From: JACMNW01 sp031413495
Lineage (GTDB): Bacteria > Pseudomonadota > Alphaproteobacteria > Rhodobacterales > Rhodobacteraceae
Assembly (NCBI GenBank): GCA_031413495.1
Contig: JANOFE010000162.1
Coordinates: forward strand, 1 to 40,381
DNA length: 40,381 nt
Direction: 5' to 3'
Part shown: one piece after another, positions 1-7,628 of the stretch
Layout: every line of letters starts with the position of its first letter
Numbering within the stretch: the first letter of the stretch is position 1
Program-made: the position numbers and the translations under genes
Notes under the pieces: generated by a model
Told to the model about the DNA's origin: nothing
Database searches by the model: none
The model's input: only the letters and a program-made list of their open reading frames with translations

Positions 1-1
1 G

Positions 2-766
2 GCAAGCGCCATGAACGGCATGGTGTTGCATGGCGGGGTGCGCCCTTATGGTGGCACCTTCATGTGTTTCACCGATTACGCACGGCCCGCGATGCGGCTG
101 TCGGCGTTGATGGGGGTGCCGGTGGTTTATGTGATGACGCATGATTCCATTGGCCTTGGTGAAGATGGCCCGACCCACCAGCCGGTGGAACATCTGGCAA
201 TTTCGCGCGCCACGCCGAATACGTGGGTGTTCCGCCCCGCCGATCTGGTGGAAACGGCAGAGGCGTGGGAACTGGCGTTGTCAGCCAAATCAACACCGTC
301 GGTGATGGCGCTAAGCCGCCAGAACCTGCCTGCCCTGCGCAAGACCCATACCAACCAGAATATGGTGGCCAAGGGCGGCTATGTGCTGGCCGAAGCCACG
401 GGCAAGCGGCAGGCGATTTTGATGGCGACGGGATCAGAAGTTGAGATCGCGGTGCAGGCGAGGGCCCTGCTGGAGGCGGACGGAATTGGCACGCGTGTTG
501 TGTCGATGCCGTGTTGGGAATTGTTCGAGGACCAGGATGCGGCGTGGCGGCGCAAGGTTTTGCCGCCGGGGCCGGTGCGGGTGGCAGTGGAAGCGGGTAT
601 TCGCTTTGGCTGGGACCGGTGGCTGTTTGGCGAAGGCGGCCGGCGCGAAAAGTCTGGCTTTATCGGGATGCACGGCTTTGGCGCATCGGCCCCGGCCGAG
701 CGGTTGTATAAGGAATTTGGCATCACCGCCGAGGCTACTGCGGCGAAGGTGAAATCGTTGCTTTAG
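2..766 (+). CDS. tkt: Transketolase, C-terminal part (5' end outside window)
   Basis: Transfers two-carbon ketol units between sugar phosphates in the non-oxidative pentose phosphate pathway; a cytosolic thiamine-diphosphate enzyme. The reading frame is open from the window edge, so the N-terminal cofactor domain is missing. What remains is the end of the pyrimidine-binding domain, with the family stretch MFCFTDYARPA-like region followed by THDSIGLGEDGPTHQPVEHL, and the C-terminal domain with the ILMATGSEVEIA segment. It stops at a TAG and is followed by a strong hairpin terminator. gap lies about 1.8 kb downstream on the same strand, but two oppositely oriented genes separate them. Identification is secure; the length cannot be judged. 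Confidence 0.96.
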   Translation, partial: ASAMNGMVLHGGVRPYGGTFMCFTDYARPAMRLSALMGVPVVYVMTHDSIGLGEDGPTHQPVEHLAISRATPNTWVFRPADLVETAEAWELALSAKSTPSVMALSRQNLPALRKTHTNQNMVAKGGYVLAEATGKRQAILMATGSEVEIAVQARALLEADGIGTRVVSMPCWELFEDQDAAWRRKVLPPGPVRVAVEAGIRFGWDRWLFGEGGRREKSGFIGMHGFGASAPAERLYKEFGITAEATAAKVKSLL

Positions 767-797
767 CGCGCGCTCGGGGTCCTTGAAAGAAAGTCAG

Positions 798-824
798 CTG
801 GCACCCTTATGCGGTGCCAGTTTT
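798..824 (+). terminator. Rho-independent terminator of tkt
   Basis: CTGGCACC (798-805) pairs with GGTGCCAG (813-820) around a 7-nt loop and is followed by TTTT. It lies 31 bases after the tkt stop and abuts the stop of the convergent DoxX gene. Confidence 0.85.
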
Positions 825-1192
825 CATTTGCGCCGCAACGTAAAGCGCCCTGCCCCATGCGCGGCAAGCACCAGACAGCCGCCCGCAATGGCCCAGTTCT
901 TGACAAAAATCGTCATCTGCCAAGGATCGGTCGGGATGTAATGAAACAGGCTTGTGACTGCACAATAGCCCGCCAAAAGTGCGGCGAAGGGCACCAGCCA
1001 AACGCCTGTCAAAAGCGCCAGACCTGCGGCAAGATTGAACATCAAGGCAGGCCAGATCAGCCAATCGGGCCAACCCTGTGCGGCCAGAAGTGCCATGGCG
1101 GGAACCGGGTCAGATGCTTTTTGCAGGGCACCGCCCAAAAACAGCACTGCGATCAGACAGCGCCCAATCAGGGTGGCAAGATCGTCGATCAA
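824..1192 (-). CDS. DoxX-family membrane protein
   Basis: Small inner-membrane protein of the DoxX family; family members are linked to quinone or thiol redox chemistry, but the role here is unknown. About four hydrophobic helices are visible, including GRCLIAVLFLGGALQKA near the N terminus, the usual DoxX pattern. I chose the TTG at 1192 as start: it overlaps the TGA of the upstream DUF808 gene (TTGA) and has AGGAAA eight bases before it. The longer TTG start at 1228 is possible but would overlap DUF808 by 40 bp. This gives 122 residues. It probably forms a two-gene operon with DUF808. Confidence 0.8.
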   Translation of the reverse strand: MIDDLATLIGRCLIAVLFLGGALQKASDPVPAMALLAAQGWPDWLIWPALMFNLAAGLALLTGVWLVPFAALLAGYCAVTSLFHYIPTDPWQMTIFVKNWAIAGGCLVLAAHGAGRFTLRRK

Positions 1193-2160
1193 TGCGCGGA
1201 TTTCCTGCCACCAAAGATCATCGCCCAAGCCGGGCCGACCACCCGCGTTGCGACCGGAATCAGCAGCAACCCAAGGGCAAGGCCAAGAACCCCGTCAATT
1301 CCAGCTTTCACCAGCCATTCAACAAAACCACTGGCCGCAGGCACGCTACGCCCAACCGCCGCTGCCCAATCATGGATGTGATGACCCAGCCACGGCCAGC
1401 CCAAGTCTTCCATCCCGTGAATGATGATCGAACCGCCAACCCACAGCATTGCCGCTGTGCCGACAGTTGACAAAAGGCCCAAAAGGACCGGCATGCCACG
1501 CACCAGCCCCCGCCCAAAAGCCCGTGTCGACGCCAAACGACCACGGGCGGCCAGCAAAAGACCCAAGTCATCCATTTTGACGATCAGGGCCACGGTGCCA
1601 TAGACGGCAATTGTGATCGCAGCGCCGACGATGGCAAGTGTGATCGCTTCCATCCAGAAGGTGCTTTCAGGGATGGCGGCCAAGGCGATTGTCATAATCT
1701 CTGCCGACAAAATGAAATCGGTCTTGATCGCACCTGCGACTTTTTCCTCTTCCAGATGCTTGGGATCTTTGGTGTCAAAATCTGCCTCGACCGCCGCATC
1801 GGCATGGGGAAACAGGATATGAAAGACCTTTTCGGCACCTTCAAAACACAGATAGGCCCCCCCAATCATCAAAAGCGGCGTGATCCAACCTGGAGCAAAG
1901 TTTGACAGCAGCAAAGCCGCAGGCAGCAACACGATCAACTTGTTCTTCAAAGAGCCCAGAGCAATGCGCCAAATGATCGGCAATTCGCGATCAGGCTCAA
2001 AACCGGTGACATATTTTGGCGTCACAGCGGCGTCATCAATCACCACACCTGCCGCCTTTGCGCCCGCTTTTGCCGCCGCAGCCGCAATATCATCCACCGA
2101 TGTAGCCGCTACTTTTGCAATTGCCGCGACATCGTCAAAAAGGGCTAGTAATCCGCTCAT
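1189..2160 (-). CDS. DUF808 (YedI-like) inner-membrane protein
   Basis: Conserved multi-pass membrane protein of the DUF808 family, of unknown function. It is 323 residues, normal for the family, starting MSGLLALFDDVAAIAKVA and continuing with the conserved Ala-rich helix and the VTPKYVTGF-PDRELPIIWRIA block near residues 47-67. Hydrophobic helices follow at roughly 70-105, 150-190, 220-245 and 285-310. The start is supported by AGGAG six bases upstream of the ATG. The stop overlaps the likely start of the DoxX gene. Family assignment is from recognised conserved blocks; no function is claimed. Confidence 0.88.
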   Translation of the reverse strand: MSGLLALFDDVAAIAKVAATSVDDIAAAAAKAGAKAAGVVIDDAAVTPKYVTGFEPDRELPIIWRIALGSLKNKLIVLLPAALLLSNFAPGWITPLLMIGGAYLCFEGAEKVFHILFPHADAAVEADFDTKDPKHLEEEKVAGAIKTDFILSAEIMTIALAAIPESTFWMEAITLAIVGAAITIAVYGTVALIVKMDDLGLLLAARGRLASTRAFGRGLVRGMPVLLGLLSTVGTAAMLWVGGSIIIHGMEDLGWPWLGHHIHDWAAAVGRSVPAASGFVEWLVKAGIDGVLGLALGLLLIPVATRVVGPAWAMIFGGRKSAH

Positions 2161-2315
2161 CTCTGGCTCCTGTGCTTGGCGCGTGCTGCAGCCTTGTTCG
2201 TCTCATGACAAAGACGGTGGCGTTACGCAACGCGGCAGGCTATCTAGCGGTGGATTAAATGGCGCATCGTGACGGTCGGGCAAGGTTTGCGGGTCGATCT
2301 GGCAAGGAAAACCAA

Positions 2316-2459
2316 GTGACAAACCAGATTGCGCTTTATCTTGCTGTGCTGATTGTTGTTTTGGTTTTGCTGGATGTGACGTTCAATGCCGCTGCGGCCA
2401 TGCTGTTCTTGCTGCGCAAAATGGTCGATCTGGTGGAGTATTTGGAATTTTGGCGCTAA
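2316..2459 (+). CDS. Small single-pass membrane protein
   Basis: A 47-residue protein starting at GTG with AAGGAAAA seven to eight bases upstream. It reads VTNQIALYLAVLIVVLVLLD, then a short amphipathic stretch with LLRKMVDLVEYLEFWR. One membrane helix (about residues 6-24) is followed by a charged C terminus. The in-frame ATG at 2259 lacks a good ribosome site and would add an Arg-rich tail that does not look coding. I have the impression that similar mini-proteins occur just upstream of gap in other Rhodobacterales, but that is memory, not shown here. Function unknown. Confidence 0.65.
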   Translation: MTNQIALYLAVLIVVLVLLDVTFNAAAAMLFLLRKMVDLVEYLEFWR

Positions 2460-2543
2460 CCCCCGCAATAACCGGTTGAAATTTTGTCGCTTCTGGTCGA
2501 TTTGACGCGGTGAGTGGTGTGTCAATTCAAGGCGGGCCGAAAA

Positions 2544-2554
2544 GTGTTTAACAC
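2544..2554. promoter_or_regulatory. Palindrome upstream of gap
   Basis: GTGTTTAACAC is a perfect 5-bp inverted repeat around one base, 24 bases before the gap start codon. It could be an operator or lie at a promoter; there is no direct evidence. Confidence 0.25.
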
Positions 2555-2578
2555 ATGTTTTGAAGAGGGAAATGCAAC

Positions 2579-3580
2579 ATGACCGTCAAAGTGGCCATAA
2601 ACGGCTTTGGCCGTATCGGGCGCAACGTCTTGCGCGCAATCATCGAATCCGGGCGCACAGATATTGAGGTGGTCGCGATCAACGATCTTGGCCCGGTGGA
2701 AACCAATGCGCATTTGCTGCGGTTTGACTCCGTGCATGGCCGGTTTCCGGGCGTTGTGAAAACCACCGCCACAACGATTGATGCCGGTCGCGGGCCAATT
2801 GAAGTGTCCGCAATCAAGAACCCTGCCGACCTGCCTTGGGCGCATGTTGATATTGTTCTGGAATGCACGGGCATCTTTACTGACAAAGACAAGGCGCAAA
2901 TTCACCTTGAAAACGGCGCCAGCCGGGTTTTGGTGTCTGCCCCTTCGGCGGGTGCAGATAAGACGATTGTTTACGGTGTGAACCATGACACGCTGACAGC
3001 CGCCGACGTGATTGTATCGAATGCGTCCTGCACCACGAACTGTCTGTCGCCCGTGGCACAGGTGTTGTACCGCGCCTTCGGCATCACCCGTGGCTTTATG
3101 ACCACGATTCACAGCTATACCGGCGATCAACCAACGCTGGACACCATGCACAAGGATTTGTACCGGGGCCGTGCTGCGGCCTTGTCGATGATACCCACAT
3201 CAACCGGGGCGGCAAAGGCCGTGGGTCTGGTTCTGCCGGAATTGAAGGGCAAGCTTGACGGTGTGGCCATTCGGGTGCCGACGCCGAACGTGTCTGTGGT
3301 TGATCTGGTGTTCGAGGCAAGCCGTGCAACCACGGTGGAAGAAATTAATGAGGCGATCCGGACCGCGGCCAATGGCCGGCTGAAAGGCATTTTGGCGTTT
3401 ACCGATCAGCCCAATGTCAGCTCTGATTTCAACCACGATCCGCACTCTTCGATCTTTCACATGGACCAGACCAAGGTCATGGACGGCACGATGGTGCGGA
3501 TATTGGCGTGGTATGATAACGAATGGGGCTTCTCTAATCGCATGGCTGATACGGCCGTGGCGATGGGCAAGTTGATCTGA
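2579..3580 (+). CDS. gap: Glyceraldehyde-3-phosphate dehydrogenase, type I
   Basis: Oxidises glyceraldehyde 3-phosphate to 1,3-bisphosphoglycerate in the cytosol (glycolysis) or runs in reverse in gluconeogenesis. The 333 residues match the family length. Visible are the Rossmann motif INGFGRIGR (residues 7-15), Asp36 after the second strand (a typical NAD-preferring feature), the active site SNASCTTNC with catalytic Cys151, and the base His178 in TTIHSYTGDQ. AGAGGGA lies eight bases before the ATG. A strong terminator follows. It is probably transcribed alone or with the small membrane protein gene upstream. Confidence 0.97.
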   Translation: MTVKVAINGFGRIGRNVLRAIIESGRTDIEVVAINDLGPVETNAHLLRFDSVHGRFPGVVKTTATTIDAGRGPIEVSAIKNPADLPWAHVDIVLECTGIFTDKDKAQIHLENGASRVLVSAPSAGADKTIVYGVNHDTLTAADVIVSNASCTTNCLSPVAQVLYRAFGITRGFMTTIHSYTGDQPTLDTMHKDLYRGRAAALSMIPTSTGAAKAVGLVLPELKGKLDGVAIRVPTPNVSVVDLVFEASRATTVEEINEAIRTAANGRLKGILAFTDQPNVSSDFNHDPHSSIFHMDQTKVMDGTMVRILAWYDNEWGFSNRMADTAVAMGKLI

Positions 3581-3600
3581 TTATTGTTTACTTTCAAAAG

Positions 3601-3627
3601 AAATGGCGCTTTCGGGCGCCATTTTTT
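3601..3627 (+). terminator. Rho-independent terminator of gap
   Basis: AAATGGCGC (3601-3609) pairs with GCGCCATTT (3616-3624) around TTTCGG and continues into a T run, 20 bases after the gap stop. Confidence 0.9.
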
Positions 3628-3637
3628 GCTGCATTAC

Positions 3638-3656
3638 CTATGCAAATTTTGCATAG
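3638..3656. promoter_or_regulatory. Perfect 9-bp palindrome, candidate operator
   Basis: CTATGCAAATTTTGCATAG: nine base pairs of perfect symmetry around a single central base, just after the gap terminator and about 100 bases before the DUF1127-like gene. Size and symmetry suit a dimeric DNA-binding protein. Its TTGCA/TGCAA core resembles the half-sites between the LysR gene and mmsA, but the regulator is not known. Confidence 0.45.
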
Positions 3657-3754
3657 CCGCACCGCAGCATTGGGCGTTGCGACCCATGCCAAGGTTTCCT
3701 AAGTTTATCGCAAGCGAGAAGAACAAGCAGACACTCGCGGATGAAAAGGAGACT

Positions 3755-3928
3755 ATGATGATTAACGTTATTGATATGCTGAAAGAGGCCGCACGCAATT
3801 ACGCGCTGTACCGCACAACGCGCGATGAGATTGCAAACATGCCGCTGGATGTGGCATTAGACCTTGGGATCTACCGTGGTGATGCAGAACGTATTGCCCG
3901 CGAAGCTGTTTACGGCAAAGCCGCTTAA
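3755..3928 (+). CDS. DUF1127-like small protein (YjiS type)
   Basis: A 57-residue basic/acidic protein beginning MMINVIDMLKEAARNYALYR. The C-terminal half, RTTRDEIANMPLDVALDLGIYRGD, follows the DUF1127 pattern of an R-x2-R-x-E-L helix then a D-[IL]-G-[IL]-x-R-x-[DE] helix. DUF1127 proteins are often abundant and stress- or growth-phase-regulated in alphaproteobacteria, some interacting with RNA; no role can be assigned here. AAAAGGAGACT precedes two adjacent ATGs (3755, 3758). The longer in-frame opening from 3584 runs through the gap terminator and is not credible. A G+C-rich terminator follows. Confidence 0.75.
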   Translation: MMINVIDMLKEAARNYALYRTTRDEIANMPLDVALDLGIYRGDAERIAREAVYGKAA

Positions 3929-3959
3929 AGCTGACTTTCCACCATCCAAACGACGACCC

Positions 3960-3982
3960 GGGGGCCATTTGGGCCCCCTTTG
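3960..3982 (+). terminator. Terminator of DUF1127-like gene
   Basis: GGGGGCC (3960-3966) pairs with GGCCCCC (3972-3978) around ATTTG, followed by TTTGCATTT. The 14-base string GGCCCCCTTTGCAT recurs at 4006-4019, inside the end of coaD. Confidence 0.7.
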
Positions 3983-4002
3983 CATTTATAGTCCTTGGCC
4001 AA

Positions 4003-4512
4003 TTAGGCCCCCTTTGCATGCCCGGCAAAGCGGGCCCGCAGGGCTACGGCGACGGGGGGGGTTACAAACTTTGACACGTCACCGCCAAGACGCGCGATTT
4101 CCTTCACCAGCTTTGAGGCAATTGCCTGACGGCGGGCGTCGGCCATCATGAACACCGTCTCGATCGACGCATCAAGCGCGCGGTTCATGCCAACCATCTG
4201 AAATTCGTATTCAAAATCGGCAACTGCACGAAGGCCGCGCACGATAATTGTAGCCCCAACATCGCGGGCGCAATCTATCAGAAGGTTTTCAAACGGGTGA
4301 ACGACAATCTCACCGCCAGTTTTTGCTATGATCGCGGCACATTCCGCTTCGACCATGGCGACCCGTTCCTCTAGGGTAAACAGAGGCCCCTTGTCGCGGT
4401 TGATGGCCACGCCAATCACCAAACGGTCCACAAGTGCCATGGCGCGCTGAATGATATCGACATGCCCAAGTGTCACCGGATCAAAGGTGCCGGGATAAAG
4501 ACCGATGCGCAT
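4003..4512 (-). CDS. coaD: Phosphopantetheine adenylyltransferase
   Basis: Adenylates 4'-phosphopantetheine to dephospho-CoA, the penultimate step of coenzyme A synthesis, in the cytosol. The protein starts MRIGLYPGTFDPVTLGHVDII; the TFDP and TLGH motifs (residues about 9-18) are the nucleotidyltransferase signature. IIVRGLRAVADFEYEFQM (around residue 90) is the conserved RGLR substrate-binding region. I start it at the ATG at 4512, because homologues begin at this MRIGLYPG; an upstream in-frame ATG at 4524 adds only four residues. Length 169 is typical. Confidence 0.95.
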   Translation of the reverse strand: MRIGLYPGTFDPVTLGHVDIIQRAMALVDRLVIGVAINRDKGPLFTLEERVAMVEAECAAIIAKTGGEIVVHPFENLLIDCARDVGATIIVRGLRAVADFEYEFQMVGMNRALDASIETVFMMADARRQAIASKLVKEIARLGGDVSKFVTPPVAVALRARFAGHAKGA

Positions 4513-4584
4513 AGAGCCCCCCAAAAGCCAGCATTTGCGCCACGCAACAATATTGCGCAGCGCAATGCAAGGCTGAAACCTGTG

Positions 4585-5019
4585 TCAGAAGCCTTTGATC
4601 ATGCCTTCAAGCGCGTCTTTGTCGGCCGACAGTTCCATCAACCGGGCTTTCACCACATCACCGATGGAAATGAGGCCAACCATCTGGTCGCCTTCCATCA
4701 CGGGCATATGGCGAAAGCGGCCATCGGTCATTTTCTGCAGCACATCATCGGTGCGGTCGTGGCGGGTGCAGGACACGATTTTGGCGGTCATGATGCTGTC
4801 GACGGATTCGGTAAGGCAGCCGGGCCCACGACGGCCCAATTCGCGCACGACATCGCGTTCTGACAGAATCCCCGCCACCCGGCGCCCATCGGGAGAAACG
4901 ATCAATGCCCCGATGCGGCGCGCGGACAGTGTTTCCGCGGCTTTGCCGACGGTGGTGCCCGGGGGCACGGTGATCACCCCTTCATCGGATTTCGATTTCA
5001 GGATTTGGCTGACAAGCAT
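4585..5019 (-). CDS. Tandem CBS-domain protein
   Basis: A 144-residue stand-alone protein made of two CBS motifs, a Bateman module that usually binds adenine nucleotides and acts as an energy or redox sensor. CBS1 covers about residues 15-70 (VPPGTTVGKAAETLS...GILSERDVVREL), and CBS2 about 76-135 (DSIMTAKIVSC...DVLQKMTDGRFRHMPVM...GLISIGDVVKA). No catalytic or membrane domain is present, so its partner is unknown. GGGAGG lies seven bases before the ATG. It lies between coaD and the LysR gene on the same strand, with 72-bp and 48-bp gaps. Confidence 0.9.
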   Translation of the reverse strand: MLVSQILKSKSDEGVITVPPGTTVGKAAETLSARRIGALIVSPDGRRVAGILSERDVVRELGRRGPGCLTESVDSIMTAKIVSCTRHDRTDDVLQKMTDGRFRHMPVMEGDQMVGLISIGDVVKARLMELSADKDALEGMIKGF

Positions 5020-5067
5020 GGTGGCCTCCCTCTCATTCCTTGACGGTCTGCCCGGATGGGAATTCTG

Positions 5068-5955
5068 TCAAGACAAAGCTTCAAGCCTTTGAACTTCCGT
5101 GCGGATGCCATCTGCAAGCCGGGTTGCAAACCGGTTCAAGCGAACTGCGCGCGCATCATCGGCGTGGCGGATCAACCAAAACGCGCGGGTCAGATGCACG
5201 GTTTGCGGCAACACCTTGACCAGTTCTGGCGCGGACGGCAGCGCGAAATCATGCACCACGCCAATCCCTGCCCCGTGGCGCAGCCAGTTCAGCTGCACCG
5301 AGACTGAATTTGACGCCAGTGGCACCGCCCCCGCACCGATCTGGGACAGGTAGTCAAGTTCCTTGTCAAAGATCATATCCGGGATATAGCCGATAAGGCG
5401 GTGGTCGTGCAGTTGCGCGAGGTCTGTGATTGCAGGGTGGCGGGCAAGATAATTATGGCTGGCGGCAAGGTGCAATTGGTAGTCGGTCAATTTTTGCACG
5501 GTCAGGCGGCCCGCTTCGGGGCGCGATACGGCGATAGCAAGATCCGCCTCGCGTTTGGACAGGTTAAAGACACGCGGCAGGGCCACGATCTGCACCTCTA
5601 GCCCCGGATTTTCATCACAGATCGCAGCCAGCACTTGTGGCAGCAGATAGTTGGCACAGCCATCCGGCGCGCCGATGCGAATTTGGCCGGTCAAACCTTC
5701 GGGGCCAGACAGCGCCTCACGCGCGCCGACCAGGGCGGACTCGGCGCTTTCGGCATGCGGGATCAACCCAGTGCCCTGATCTGTCAGAGTGTAGCCTTGC
5801 GGAGATTTGAGGAAAAGTCGCGCGCCAACCGCGTCCTCAAGCCGTGCAATGCGGCGGCCCACAGTCGCTGGGTCTAGTTTGAGAGATTTGCCCGCACCGG
5901 ACAGGCTCTCAGAGCGCGCGACAGCCAGAAAGACGCGAAGATCATCCCAGTCCAT
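5068..5955 (-). CDS. LysR-family transcriptional regulator, probable mmsA regulator
   Basis: A 295-residue LysR-type regulator. The N-terminal winged helix-turn-helix is MDWDDLRVFLAVARSESLSGAGKSL (residues 1-25) followed by DPATVGRRIARLEDAVGARLF. The rest is a substrate-binding-like effector domain starting near residue 90 (GQIRIGAPDG). It is transcribed divergently from mmsA, 98 bp apart, and the gap contains mirrored TTGCA elements, the classic layout for a LysR protein controlling its neighbour and itself. The effector could be a valine or propionate catabolite, but that is inference only. Confidence 0.9.
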   Translation of the reverse strand: MDWDDLRVFLAVARSESLSGAGKSLKLDPATVGRRIARLEDAVGARLFLKSPQGYTLTDQGTGLIPHAESAESALVGAREALSGPEGLTGQIRIGAPDGCANYLLPQVLAAICDENPGLEVQIVALPRVFNLSKREADLAIAVSRPEAGRLTVQKLTDYQLHLAASHNYLARHPAITDLAQLHDHRLIGYIPDMIFDKELDYLSQIGAGAVPLASNSVSVQLNWLRHGAGIGVVHDFALPSAPELVKVLPQTVHLTRAFWLIRHADDARAVRLNRFATRLADGIRTEVQRLEALS

Positions 5956-5958
5956 GCA

Positions 5959-6024
5959 TACCCTTGCATTTTTGCAAAACCCTTTTGAAATATTGCCTCT
6001 GTTTCAAGCATTTTTGCAAGGGTA
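5959..6024. promoter_or_regulatory. Symmetric operator region between LysR gene and mmsA
   Basis: TACCCTTGCA (5959-5968) and its exact reverse complement TGCAAGGGTA (6015-6024) bracket the intergenic region. Inside the first lies TTGCATTTTTGCAA (5964-5977), a 5-bp inverted repeat; the second copy contains GCATTTTTGCAAG (6008-6020). The two outer sites are 56 bp apart, about five helical turns. Confidence 0.5.
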
Positions 6025-6053
6025 GAATTGGCACACCAAAAGGGAGAGTTGCG

Positions 6054-7553
6054 ATGAAAGAGATCGGTCACTGGATCAACGGGAAATTGGTTGCGGGAAC
6101 CTCGGGCAAATTTGCCGATGTGTTCAACCCGGCCACAGGAGACGTGCAGGCCCGGGTGGCTTTGGCGTCGGTTGCGGAATTGGATGCCGCAGTGGCGGAC
6201 GCCGCAAAGGCACAGGTGAAATGGGGGGCCACTAACCCACAGCGCCGCGCGCGCGTGATGATGGAAATGGTGCGCCTCTTGAACCGCGATATGGATGCGC
6301 TGGCCGAGGCGCTGTCGTCCGAGCATGGCAAAACCATTCCCGATGCCAAGGGCGACATTCAGCGCGGGCTGGAGGTGATCGAATATTGCATCGGTGCGCC
6401 GCAGATGTTGAAGGGCGAATTTACTGATAGCGCCGGGCCGGGGATTGATATGTATTCGATGCGCCAGCCTTTGGGTGTGGCCGCTGGCATCACACCGTTC
6501 AACTTTCCCGCGATGATTCCGATGTGGAAAATGGGGCCTGCGCTGGCTTGTGGCAACGCCTTTATCCTGAAGCCGTCTGAGCGCGCGCCGACCGTGCCCT
6601 TGATGCTGGCAGCCCTGATGAAAGAAGCGGGTCTGCCAGACGGTGTGATGCAAGTGATCAACGGCGATAAGGTGTCGGTCGATGCAATCTTGGACAACCC
6701 AACGGTTGCTGCGATTGGCTTTGTCGGCTCCACCCCGATTGCGGAGTACATCTATGGCCGTGGTTGTTCCAACGGCAAGCGGGTGCAGTGTTTTGGCGGT
6801 GCCAAGAACCATATGATCATCATGCCGGATGCCGATCTTGATCTGGCGGCAGATGCGTTGGTGGGTGCGGGGTTTGGGGCTGCAGGCGAGCGGTGCATGG
6901 CGATTTCGGTGGCGGTGCCGGTGGGCGAGGCCACAGCAAACGCGCTGATCGAAAAACTGATCCCGCGGATCGAAAAGTTAAAGGTCGGCCCTTATACCAG
7001 CGGCAACGACGTAGATTATGGCCCTGTGGTCACAGCGGCGGCCAAGGCCAATATCCTGCGGCTGGTCGAGTCGGGCGTGGCTGCGGGTGCGGATTTGGTG
7101 ATCGACGGGCGTGACTTCAAGTTGCAGGGCTATGAAGATGGCTTCTTTGTCGGTCCGCATCTGTTTGATCATGTGACCACCGATATGGAAATCTACAAGA
7201 AAGAAATTTTCGGCCCCGTTCTAAGCACGGTGCGCGCCAAGACCTATGAAGAGGCGCTGAAAATCGCCATGGACAACGAATATGGCAATGGCACCGCGAT
7301 TTACACCCGCGATGGGGATACGGCGCGCGATTTTGCCAACCGGATCAATGTGGGGATGATCGGGATCAACGTGCCAATTCCGGTGCCACTGGCCTATCAT
7401 ACCTTTGGCGGCTGGAAGAAATCTTCGTTCGGCGATTTGAACCAACATGGGCCAGACAGTTTCCGGTTCTACACCCGCACCAAAACCATCACGGCACGGT
7501 GGCCATCGGGCATCAAGGAAGGGGCAAGCCTGAACTTCAAACCGATGGAGTAA
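6054..7553 (+). CDS. mmsA: Methylmalonate-semialdehyde dehydrogenase (CoA-acylating)
   Basis: Oxidatively decarboxylates methylmalonate or malonate semialdehyde to propionyl- or acetyl-CoA with NAD; part of valine, beta-alanine and inositol breakdown. The 499 residues match the family. Key features are PFNFP with Asn150, the NAD-binding GFVGSTP around 222-228, the catalytic Cys281 in GAAGERCMAISVAV, and FGGAKNH (247-253), which in this branch replaces the general ALDH ELGGK motif. The ATG at 6054 has AAAAGGGAGAG upstream; the open frame from 5964 runs through the operator and is rejected. It ends with a perfect terminator. Other valine-pathway genes are not adjacent. Confidence 0.95.
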   Translation: MKEIGHWINGKLVAGTSGKFADVFNPATGDVQARVALASVAELDAAVADAAKAQVKWGATNPQRRARVMMEMVRLLNRDMDALAEALSSEHGKTIPDAKGDIQRGLEVIEYCIGAPQMLKGEFTDSAGPGIDMYSMRQPLGVAAGITPFNFPAMIPMWKMGPALACGNAFILKPSERAPTVPLMLAALMKEAGLPDGVMQVINGDKVSVDAILDNPTVAAIGFVGSTPIAEYIYGRGCSNGKRVQCFGGAKNHMIIMPDADLDLAADALVGAGFGAAGERCMAISVAVPVGEATANALIEKLIPRIEKLKVGPYTSGNDVDYGPVVTAAAKANILRLVESGVAAGADLVIDGRDFKLQGYEDGFFVGPHLFDHVTTDMEIYKKEIFGPVLSTVRAKTYEEALKIAMDNEYGNGTAIYTRDGDTARDFANRINVGMIGINVPIPVPLAYHTFGGWKKSSFGDLNQHGPDSFRFYTRTKTITARWPSGIKEGASLNFKPME

Positions 7554-7575
7554 GGGATTGGCCAGATAGAAATGC

Positions 7576-7603
7576 AAAAGAGAGGGGCAAGCCCCTCTCT
7601 TTT
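7576..7603. terminator. Bidirectional terminator between mmsA and the VPLPA gene
   Basis: AAAAGAGAGGGGC (7576-7588) and GCCCCTCTCTTTT (7591-7603) form a perfect 13-bp inverted repeat around AA. A and T tracts on both flanks let it serve both convergent genes. Confidence 0.93.
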
Positions 7604-7628
7604 AATTTACAATCAGCTAAGTTTTAGA

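Noticed and set aside
5874..6812. 312-residue open frame antisense to mmsA
   Set aside because: Lies opposite a well-supported gene; its His/Arg/Gln-rich composition is the usual shadow of high-GC codon use.
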